Shown: in pieces, positions 58,125 to 64,000 of the stretch
How the letters are laid out: each line of letters begins with the position of its first letter
Position numbering within the stretch: position 1 is the stretch's first letter
Notes under the pieces: generated by a model
What the model saw: the letters and a program-made list of their open reading frames with translations, nothing else
The model's database searches: none
What the model was told of the DNA's origin: nothing
DNA from: DASZBX01 sp035943635
GTDB taxonomy: Bacteria; Actinomycetota; Actinomycetes; Streptomycetales; Catenulisporaceae
NCBI GenBank assembly: GCA_035943635.1
Contig: DASZBX010000120.1
Location: 61,879-125,878 of the forward strand
Reading direction: 5' to 3'
Length of the DNA stretch: 64,000 nucleotides
Made by a program: the position numbers and the translations under genes

Positions 58125-58672
58125 CCGACCCGCCCGCGCCCGTCGCAGCCGTTCCGGGCGCCCCCGCGCCCGGGACCGAGCTGATCACGCGGCTGCGCTC
58201 GCGCTCGGCCGAGCAGACCCGGCAGTGCGCCCGGGAGTTCGGCTGGCGGCTCGCGGCCGGCGATCTGGTCATCCTCTCGGGTGAACTCGGCGCGGGCAAG
58301 ACGACGTTCACCCAGGGCTTGGCCGAGGGCTTGGGCGTGCGCGGGCCGATCACGTCCCCGACGTTCGTCATCGCGCGGGTGCACCCGTCGTTGACCGGGG
58401 GCGCGCCGCTGGTGCACGTGGACGCGTACCGGCTGGGCTCGCTGGCCGAGCTCGACGATCTGGACCTGGACGCGGCGGTGGAGGACTCCGTCACCGTGGT
58501 CGAGTGGGGCGAGGGCAAGGCCGAGGTGCTCGCGCAGGTGCACTACACCGTCCACCTGGCCCGCGCGCTCGCCGACGACGCGGCAGAGGTCGGCGATGAG
58601 GCCGGCGACGAGGCTGATGACGAGGCCGAGTTCCTGGACCCCCGGCTCATCACCATCACCCGGGTCGGCTGA
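58121..58672 (+). CDS. tsaE: tRNA t6A biosynthesis ATPase TsaE
   Basis: An ATPase of the TsaB-TsaD-TsaE complex that makes N6-threonylcarbamoyladenosine at position 37 of ANN-decoding tRNAs (183 residues). The Walker A motif is GELGAGKTT (54-62). TSPTFVIARVH and VHVDAYRLGSLAELDDLDLD with EWGEG follow, standard for TsaE. The C-terminus has an acidic Asp/Glu/Ala-rich stretch before RLITITRVG. GTG 58121 overlaps the hydrolase stop by four bases. tsaB, rimI and tsaD follow after one convergent gene. Confidence 0.95.
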   Translation: MTDPPAPVAAVPGAPAPGTELITRLRSRSAEQTRQCAREFGWRLAAGDLVILSGELGAGKTTFTQGLAEGLGVRGPITSPTFVIARVHPSLTGGAPLVHVDAYRLGSLAELDDLDLDAAVEDSVTVVEWGEGKAEVLAQVHYTVHLARALADDAAEVGDEAGDEADDEAEFLDPRLITITRVG

Positions 58673-58702
58673 CCGGCTGCACCGGATCGAAGCGAAGTAC
58701 AA

Positions 58703-58739
58703 CGCAACGGGCGCCGGCTCCCAGCCGACGCCCGTTGCG
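58703..58739. terminator. Bidirectional terminator between convergent genes
   Basis: A 17-base stem (58703-58719 with 58723-58739) with a single mismatch and a CCC loop, placed between tsaE and the minus-strand gene. Confidence 0.85.
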
Positions 58740-58758
58740 CCACTTCCCAGCTCTCTGC

Positions 58759-60162
58759 TCAGACCACGACCACCGACGTGCCGATGGGGGCGAAGTACCA
58801 TATCGCCACCGCGTCGGCCTGGGCCGGCCGGACCGCGCCGGTGTGCCCGGACGGCACCGGCGGCAGGCCGGTGATGTCGGCCACCGCGTCGAAGGCGAAG
58901 GACGTGGAGGAGTTGACCGTCGTCGGGTTGTCGAAGAAGACCACGTACTGCACCGACGTGCCGTCGCTGCCGGTCTCGCCCGAGTCCCGCCCGGACACGT
59001 GGTAGGAACCCGAGGGCACCGGGACCGTGCCGGGCACGACCGCGAACGTGCGCTGCACGGTCGACCCGTCCGAGCCGATCAGCCAGACCCGCTTGCCCGA
59101 GACCGAGTACACGATCCGCTTGCCCGACCCCGAGCCGGCCGGAACCGCCAGCGGGTCGACCGTCGCGGTCGGCATGGCCGAACCGCTCGGCGCCGGGCCG
59201 GCCGAGGCCGTGCTGCTCGGCTTGGCGCCCGGGCCGGCGGCCGAGGCCTGGGTCGACTGCCCGTTCGCCTGCACCGCCAGCATCCCGACCGCGACCAGCG
59301 ACGCGACGGTCATGACCAGGACTTGGACCGTCGCGCTGTGCCGCGACCTGGGCGTGCGCGCCGGCCTGGCCCGGTCCGGCGTCGATCCGGGGCGCCCGGG
59401 CCCGTCGTCGCCGTGCTCCGGCTCCCGGCGGCGGCTGTGCGATCCGCTGCGGTTCTCCCGCGGTTCGTCCTCCTGCGGCCGGGAACGGTGCCGCGGCGGC
59501 TCCTCCCACTCCGACCGGCTCCGCGCGCCGGACTGGCTGCGCGGGTCCGCCCCGCCGCGCGGGTCCACCTGGGTGCGCGAGGGGTCCGGCGATCGCGGCG
59601 GGCCCTGGCGCGGGTCCGGGGGCTGGCGCGGGTCGGGCTGGCGCGGCGGGGGACCGTACGGACCGGCCGGCGGCGGGCCGGCGGGCGTGCGGCGCGGGTC
59701 GTTGGGGGGCACGCTGCCGCCGCGGCGCGGGTCTGCCGGGCCCTGTCGTGGGTCGACCGGGCCGGCCGGGCGCCGCGGATCGTTCGGATTCGGACCCGGG
59801 CCCGCACCGGGGCCCGGCCGGGGGCTGCCGGGGGGATTGCTGCCGGGCATCTGCCACTGCTCGCCGGGCACCGGACCGCCGCCGCCGGCGGACCGCCGCG
59901 GATCCGCCGGACCGCCGGGCCCGCGGCCCGGGCGCGGCCCGCTGCCGGGCGGAAGACTGCCGCCGGGCGGGACGCCGGCCCCGGGCACCTGCCGGGGATC
60001 CACCGGTCCCTGCCGCGGGTCGGCCGGCTCCGGACTCTGCCACGGCTCCGCCGGACCCGGGTCCGGCCCCTGCCGGGGATCGCCGCCGCGCGGCGGCCCG
60101 CCCGCGCTGCGGCGCGGCTCATAGCCGTTCGGCCCGTCGTCGCGAGCCCCGCGTGTGCCCAC
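58759..60162 (-). CDS. Membrane-anchored protein with a degenerate L,D-transpeptidase-like domain
   Basis: A 467-residue protein. Residues 1-275 are a disordered Pro/Arg/Gly-rich cytoplasmic region with repeated DPRQGP and DPRR units. One transmembrane helix lies at about 278-297. A Ser/Ala/Pro linker leads to a C-terminal domain (349-467) with a YkuD-like pattern: KRIVYSVSGKRVWLI, VVPGTVPVPSGSYHV and a final IGTSVVVV. In true L,D-transpeptidases the active site reads HG...SHGCVR. Here it is GHTGAVR with Ala443 for the Cys, and FAFD for the first His region, so catalysis is unlikely. Start GTG 60162 has GGAGG upstream. Confidence 0.75.
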   Translation of the reverse strand: MGTRGARDDGPNGYEPRRSAGGPPRGGDPRQGPDPGPAEPWQSPEPADPRQGPVDPRQVPGAGVPPGGSLPPGSGPRPGRGPGGPADPRRSAGGGGPVPGEQWQMPGSNPPGSPRPGPGAGPGPNPNDPRRPAGPVDPRQGPADPRRGGSVPPNDPRRTPAGPPPAGPYGPPPRQPDPRQPPDPRQGPPRSPDPSRTQVDPRGGADPRSQSGARSRSEWEEPPRHRSRPQEDEPRENRSGSHSRRREPEHGDDGPGRPGSTPDRARPARTPRSRHSATVQVLVMTVASLVAVGMLAVQANGQSTQASAAGPGAKPSSTASAGPAPSGSAMPTATVDPLAVPAGSGSGKRIVYSVSGKRVWLIGSDGSTVQRTFAVVPGTVPVPSGSYHVSGRDSGETGSDGTSVQYVVFFDNPTTVNSSTSFAFDAVADITGLPPVPSGHTGAVRPAQADAVAIWYFAPIGTSVVVV

Positions 60163-60441
60163 CAGTTACCTGCCTCCACCTAGCCCGGCCGCTCCGGGAC
60201 GACCGGGCGGCCACGATACACGTTCCCTCGGTTCCGGGTCCCGGCCCCGCGGATCCGGACGGGGCGAACCGTCCGGGCGAACCCCCCGGCCGAAGGATTT
60301 CCGGCGACGGCCCGCTCGGACCGTTCCCGCGGACCGGCCACGGGAAATGGGCCGCGGCACGGGCCGAAATTGCTACGTCTGGACCCATCATGCCGCACCG
60401 GATGGACCAACGGCGCCGTGCCGGTGAGGATAATGGCTCCC
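60163..60441. other. Divergent intergenic region
   Basis: 279 bases between the minus-strand gene and tsaB. It must hold promoters for both directions. For tsaB, GATAAT (60429-60434) is a strong -10 candidate, with TGGACC at 60403-60408 as a possible -35 at 20 bases. No minus-strand promoter was confidently placed. Confidence 0.5.
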
Positions 60442-61188
60442 GTGCTGCTCTTGGCTTTCGACACGGCGACCCCGGCGGTGACCGTCGCACTCCACGACGG
60501 CGCGTCCGTGATCGCGCAATACACCGAGGTGGACGCCCGCCGGCACGGTGAGCTGCTCGCCCCCGGCATCGTCCGGGTCCTGGCCGAGGCGGGCCGCTCC
60601 CGGACGGAACTGACCGACGTCGCGGTCGGCGTGGGGCCCGGACCGTTCACCGGGCTGCGGGTGGGGCTGGTCACCGCGGTCGCTTTGGGCGATGCGCTGG
60701 AGTTGCCGGTTCATGGCATCTGCACCCTTGATGTGCTGGCCGCGCAGGCCTCCGCTGAGGGGTTTGCCGGGGGGTCTGGTGTCGGTGAATCGGACAACCT
60801 GATCGCTGGCGCGTCTGGACCGGACGGCCGTTTCGCCGTGGCCATCGACGCGCGCCGCAAAGAGGTCTACTGGGCCGTCTACCAGGACCGACCGGCTGCT
60901 TCCGGCGGCCCGGTTCGAGTCTCCGGCCCGGATGTGGACTGGCCGCACGTGGTCGCCGGACAGGTCGCCGGGCTGCCGGTGGCCGGGGAGGGACCGGTGA
61001 AGTACCCGCAGGACCTGCCCCGCGCGGTGGGCCCGTTGCTGCCCGGTGCCGGGGAGCTCGCCGGTCTGGCCGTGGCCCGTCTGCGCGACGGCGGCGAGAT
61101 CCTGCCGCCGCACCCGCTCTATCTGCGCAGGCCAGACGCGGTCGAGCCTGCCGCGAGCAAGCCCGTCAGTTCCCCGGCCCTACGCTGA
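60442..61188 (+). CDS. tsaB: tRNA t6A biosynthesis protein TsaB
   Basis: The scaffold partner of TsaD in t6A synthesis (248 residues from GTG 60442). It has the ASKHA-like N-terminal fold: VLLLAFDTATPAVTVALHDG, HGELLAPGIVRVL, VGVGPGPFTGLRVGLVTA and ARRKEVYWAVY. GTG 60442 is preferred because a GATAAT -10 box ends seven bases upstream and the protein then begins as typical TsaB proteins do. ATG 60433, three codons earlier, overlaps that -10 box. Codon use becomes less GC-biased around 60740-60800. rimI follows after 10 bases. Confidence 0.93.
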   Translation: MLLLAFDTATPAVTVALHDGASVIAQYTEVDARRHGELLAPGIVRVLAEAGRSRTELTDVAVGVGPGPFTGLRVGLVTAVALGDALELPVHGICTLDVLAAQASAEGFAGGSGVGESDNLIAGASGPDGRFAVAIDARRKEVYWAVYQDRPAASGGPVRVSGPDVDWPHVVAGQVAGLPVAGEGPVKYPQDLPRAVGPLLPGAGELAGLAVARLRDGGEILPPHPLYLRRPDAVEPAASKPVSSPALR

Positions 61189-61198
61189 GAAGGCGACC

Positions 61199-61741
61199 AT
61201 GACCAATCAGCGCTCATCCGGGCGGCTCAACTTCCGACCCATGCGGTGGTGGGACATCCCCGCGGTGTCGGTCCTGGAACACACGGCTTTCCCCGAGGAC
61301 GCCTGGTCGGTCGGCATGTTCTGGTCCGAACTGGCCGAGCAGTCCACCCGGTACTACGTGGTGGTCGAGGAACACGGCGAGGATCCGTCGCATCCGGATC
61401 CGGCCGGGCCTCGGATCATCGGGTATGCCGGGTTGCTGGCTGGGCTCGGGGAGGCGGAGGTGCAGACCATCGCGGTCGACCCGCTGCGCGAAGGCAGGGG
61501 TCTGGGCGCCCGGTTGCTGACCGGGCTGTTGCAGGAAGCCGCCCGGCGCGGTTGTGACGATGTGGTGCTGGAGGTACGCGTCGACAACGACCGGGCCCGC
61601 ACGCTTTATGAGCGGTTCGGTTTCGCCCCGATCGGGTTGCGGCGTGGTTATTACCAGCCAGCGAACGTGGACGCGGTCGTGATGCGCTCAGCGAAGATCG
61701 TGGAGCGGTATCGGGTTGCGCGGACCGATCAGGACTTCTGA
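61199..61741 (+). CDS. rimI: Ribosomal protein S18-alanine N-acetyltransferase RimI
   Basis: A GNAT acetyltransferase (180 residues) that acetylates the N-terminus of S18 in enterobacteria. Motifs are LNFRPMRWWDIPAVSVLEHTAFPEDAW, the acetyl-CoA loop VQTIAVDPLREGRGLGARLL, and the DDVVLEVRVDNDRARTLYERFGF end. The actual target here is inferred from the conserved tsaB-rimI-tsaD order. ATG 61199 has GAGAAGG upstream. The stop codon lies within the first unit of a 13-bp tandem repeat. Confidence 0.93.
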   Translation: MTNQRSSGRLNFRPMRWWDIPAVSVLEHTAFPEDAWSVGMFWSELAEQSTRYYVVVEEHGEDPSHPDPAGPRIIGYAGLLAGLGEAEVQTIAVDPLREGRGLGARLLTGLLQEAARRGCDDVVLEVRVDNDRARTLYERFGFAPIGLRRGYYQPANVDAVVMRSAKIVERYRVARTDQDF

Positions 61742-61821
61742 ATAGGGCTTTTGAGCAGGGCTCTTGAGCAGGAATTCCGACACAGGACTTCTGAGCAGGA
61801 CTTCCGAGTGGGACTTCGAGG
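61731..61821 (+). repeat. Seven-unit 13-bp tandem repeat between rimI and tsaD
   Basis: Degenerate head-to-tail copies of AGGACTTCTGAGC start at 61731, 61744, 61757, 61770 (14 bases), 61784, 61797 and 61810. The first copy contains the rimI stop. The unit length shifts the reading frame each time, and each unit carries an AGGA or AGGG purine core resembling a ribosome binding site. The array ends 12 bases before the tsaD start. Confidence 0.85.
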
Positions 61822-61833
61822 AGACGAGGGACA

Positions 61834-62928
61834 GTGAGCGACACCAGGACCGGGATCGGGACCAAGACCGGGACCGGGAGCGCGGGCGGCACGCCGATCG
61901 TGCTCGGCTTCGAGACCTCCTGTGACGAGACCGGCATCGGCATCGTGCGTGGTACGGAACTGCTCGCCGACGCCGTGGCCACCAGCGTGGACGAGCACGC
62001 CCGGTTCGGCGGCGTGGTTCCGGAGGTCGCTTCGCGGGCGCATCTGGAAGCGATGGTGCCGACCGTGCGCCGCGCTTTGGAAACGGCTGGGATCAAGCTC
62101 TCCGATGTCGACGCGATCGCGGTGACTGCGGGGCCTGGGCTGGTTGGTGCGCTGTTGGTTGGGGTTGCGGCGGCTAAGGCTTATGCGTTGGCGTTGGACA
62201 AGCCGATCTATGGGGTCAACCATCTTGCTGCACATGTGTGCGTGGATCAGCTCGAACATGGTCCGTTGCCTGAACCCTGCTTGGCGTTGTTGGTGTCTGG
62301 CGGGCATTCGTCGCTGCTGCTCGTGCCAGATGTGACGTCTGATATTCGTCTGCTTGGTAGCACTGTGGACGATGCGGCCGGGGAGGCCTTCGACAAGGTG
62401 GCCCGTGTACTTGGCTTAGGTTTTCCCGGCGGCCCGCTGATCGACCGCGCGGCGCAGGAAGGCGACGGCGCCGCGATCCACTTTCCCCGGGGCCTGACCG
62501 GGCCGCGGGATGCGCCGTTCGACTTCTCGTTTTCCGGGCTGAAGACGGCTGTGGCCCGCTGGATCGAGACCAAGCAGCGGGCTGGTGAGACGGTTCCCGT
62601 GGCTGATGTCGCGGCGTCGTTTCAGGAGGCTGTTGTGGATGTGCTCACTCGGAAGGCGATCCGTGCGTGTAAGGAGAATGGTGTTGATCATCTGTTGATT
62701 GGTGGCGGTGTTGCAGCCAACTCGCGGCTGCGGGCTCTCGCGGTCGAGCGGGCTGCGGATGCGGGTATCACGGTCCGGGTGCCGAGGCCGAACCTGTGTA
62801 CTGACAATGGCGCCATGGTTGCCGCGCTTGGGTCGGAGTTGGTTGCGCGGAATGTGGCTCCGTCTGCTCTGGATTTGCCTGCCGATTCTTCGCTGCCCAT
62901 CACCGAGGTTCTTGCGCGGGCTTTCTGA
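61834..62928 (+). CDS. tsaD: tRNA N6-adenosine threonylcarbamoyltransferase TsaD
   Basis: Transfers the threonylcarbamoyl group to A37 of tRNA (364 residues). The ASKHA fold begins with GFETSCDETGIGIV. The metal ligands His130 and His134 are in VNHLAAHV. ALLVSGGHSSLL, DDAAGEAFDKVARVLGLGFPGGP and the C-terminal LIGGGVAANSRLR and PRPNLCTDNGAMVA are intact. A repetitive Thr/Gly N-terminus (about 20 residues) precedes the core. GTG 61834 has GAGACGAGGG upstream. From about 62100 onward codon use shifts to many TTG, GTT, GCT and GGT codons, unlike the gene's own beginning. Confidence 0.95.
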   Translation: MSDTRTGIGTKTGTGSAGGTPIVLGFETSCDETGIGIVRGTELLADAVATSVDEHARFGGVVPEVASRAHLEAMVPTVRRALETAGIKLSDVDAIAVTAGPGLVGALLVGVAAAKAYALALDKPIYGVNHLAAHVCVDQLEHGPLPEPCLALLVSGGHSSLLLVPDVTSDIRLLGSTVDDAAGEAFDKVARVLGLGFPGGPLIDRAAQEGDGAAIHFPRGLTGPRDAPFDFSFSGLKTAVARWIETKQRAGETVPVADVAASFQEAVVDVLTRKAIRACKENGVDHLLIGGGVAANSRLRALAVERAADAGITVRVPRPNLCTDNGAMVAALGSELVARNVAPSALDLPADSSLPITEVLARAF

Positions 62929-63089
62929 GGTGCCGATGCTTTGTCTGTTGCCGAGACGCTGGTGGGGCGTTGGCGGTGGTGGGTTGCGTCGCCATATCAG
63001 CTCTCGTCTACTGCTGTGCCTCCGGCGGGCCAGGAACCCCCAAGGATCCCCATGGATCAGTCTTTTTGGGTGGTGGGTTACTTTTTGGG
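62929..63089. other. Gene-free region after tsaD
   Basis: Contains GCCTCCGGCGGGCCAGG near 63018 and a duplicated CTTTTTGGGT (63062-63071... and 63081-63090). These resemble intergenic tracts frequent after actinobacterial genes, but no terminator with a clear stem was found. Confidence 0.4.
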
Positions 63090-63283
63090 TGTGTCGGATC
63101 GGGCTCCTCGGTGCCCCAGTCGGCTCGGAGCCTGCCACACCGGACAGGCCCTATCAACTCCCGGGCCAGGTGCTTCAGGCGGTCCGCTCGCCTCGGCTGA
63201 GCTCGAGTACGGGAGTTGACAGGACCTGCCCGGCGCGGCTGTCTTCGTTCCGCCTGGGCCACCGAGGATCCCGATCCGACACA
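63090..63283. repeat. 194-bp imperfect inverted-repeat element
   Basis: Left arm about 63090-63163 and right arm about 63210-63283 are imperfect inverted repeats of ~74 bases around a ~46-base core. The outer ends start TGTGTCGGATCGGG and end with its complement. A copy with the core in reverse orientation begins at about 63885 and runs off the window. No open frame of interest is inside. Confidence 0.75.
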
Positions 63284-64000
63284 GCCCCAGCCTTGCGCGG
63301 AGGCCGCGCAATCCCCTCAACTACCGCAGCAGTCGAGCGAACCATACAGCTGCTACGGCGAGCAGCCGTTGCGCTGTACAAGTGCCGGCGCGAGTGCGCT
63401 GTTTCGGTGGTCTGGCACATGCGGCAGGCGACAGTTAGCTGATGCACTGCGGGCGATTCGACACCGCAAAAGTGGCCGCGCCGTAGCAGCTACAGCTACA
63501 GCTACAGCTACAGCTACAAACAGCCACAACCTGGTACACCTGCGCAGCCGCTCACCAACCAATCAGCGCCGCGCCCCACAAACCTCAGCCACCGCCAAAG
63601 CCATAGCCACCACCGCAGCGACCGCGACCATGGCTGCTGCCACTGCAGCAACGGCAGAAGCAGTGGCAGTAGCGGAGTAGTCGCAGTCGCAGTCCGGCGT
63701 ATCACATCGCCTTCAGCCCCCGCGCCGCCAGCCGCACGTGCCCGGCCGCCGAAGCAGCACACTCGCGCGCGCACTTGCCCACCGCAACCGCTGCTCGCCG
63801 TATCAGCAGTATGGTTCGCCTAGCTGCTGCGGTAGTTAAAAGGGGTCTGCGCGGCTCCTGCGCAAGGCTGGGGCTGTGTCGGATCGGGATCCTCGGTGGC
63901 CCAGGCGGTTCGTAGGCTGCCGCGCCGGGCAGGTCCTGTCAACTCCCGTACTCGAGCTCAGCCGAGGCGAGCGGACTACCCGAAGCACCTGGCCCGGGAG
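63158..64000. repeat. Long inverted repeat, right arm cut by the window edge
   Basis: Arms at about 63158-63430 and 63728-64000 (about 273 bases each) are inverted copies with scattered mismatches and small indels, separated by about 297 bases. The right arm reaches the window boundary, so the true extent is unknown. The spacer holds a hexanucleotide repeat and low-complexity sequence. No transposase or other gene is seen in 62929-64000. Confidence 0.75.
63488..63517. repeat. AGCTAC hexanucleotide repeat, five units
   Basis: Five exact AGCTAC units in the spacer of the long inverted repeat, followed by Ala-codon-like GCN runs to about 63690. Confidence 0.9.

Noticed and set aside
63488..63517. 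CRISPR-like array
   Set aside because: The units are directly adjacent hexamers without spacers, and no cas gene is present.
63216..63680. A 154-codon plus-strand frame at the right end
   Set aside because: It begins inside the repeat unit and its second half is an Ala/Thr run translated from the hexanucleotide and GCN repeats. No domain or ribosome binding site was seen.
63158..64000. Linear-chromosome telomere
   Set aside because: The palindromes recall telomere ends, but the location beside core ribosomal and tRNA-modification genes and the lack of tap/tpg genes argue against it.

Overview
This is a high-GC actinobacterial chromosome segment. Gene order, GC-biased third codon positions, GTG/TTG starts, leaderless-looking starts and a wild-type HrdB-style promoter set all point to Actinomycetota. 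The mix of Streptomyces-like ribosomal clusters with an arabinan-type glycosyltransferase cassette suggests a filamentous order such as Catenulisporales or a relative, but the genus is not proven. No rRNA operon, CRISPR array, prophage or intact transposase gene was seen.

Layout. 1-1.8 kb: the end of an unknown hydrophobic protein, a convergent aminotransferase, and tRNA-Trp(CCA). 2.3-5.0 kb: secE-nusG-rplK-rplA. 5.5-6.4 kb: a lipoprotein gene. 6.5-7.8 kb: rplJ-rplL behind an L10-type leader. 8.2-15.8 kb: rpoB-rpoC with its own promoter. 16.0-19.0 kb: a small accessory island with a PH-like Gln-rich protein, a palindromic MITE-like element, a small membrane protein and a membrane-anchored pseudokinase. 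19.2-23.9 kb: the str operon rpsL-rpsG-fusA-tuf with a leader of about 300 nt. 24.1-28.7 kb: a cell-envelope cassette of GT87 mannosyltransferase, UbiA-type decaprenyl-phosphate phosphoribosyltransferase and AftB-like arabinofuranosyltransferase. 28.7-39.3 kb: the S10 and spc clusters (rpsJ to rplO). 39.4-42.6 kb: secY-adk-map. 42.8-43.5 kb: a DUF1707 membrane protein. 43.6-47.8 kb: infA-rpmJ-rpsM-rpsK-rpsD-rpoA-rplQ. 47.9-50.1 kb: truA, then rplM-rpsI. 50.3-56.4 kb: glmM, glmS, nnr, alr (amino-sugar and D-alanine supply for peptidoglycan, plus metabolite repair). 56.4-62.9 kb: a second MITE-like element, an alpha/beta hydrolase, tsaE, a convergent degenerate L,D-transpeptidase-like protein, and tsaB-rimI-tsaD (t6A tRNA modification). 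62.9-64 kb: a gene-free, repeat-rich stretch with a long imperfect inverted repeat that runs to the window edge.

The window is mainly the transcription and translation core, with cell-wall precursor genes attached. Ribosomal operons are separated by GC-rich hairpins and preceded by recurrent TTGRYC-N18-TANNCT promoters with long structured leaders. The least ordinary parts are non-coding: two small inverted-repeat elements sitting exactly on the stop codons of upstream genes, the palindromic repeat cluster at the right edge, a 13-bp tandem repeat between rimI and tsaD, and a nearly identical 30-nt block shared by the rpsL and rpsJ leaders. I did not find a gene set that clearly constitutes a new defence or biosynthetic system.
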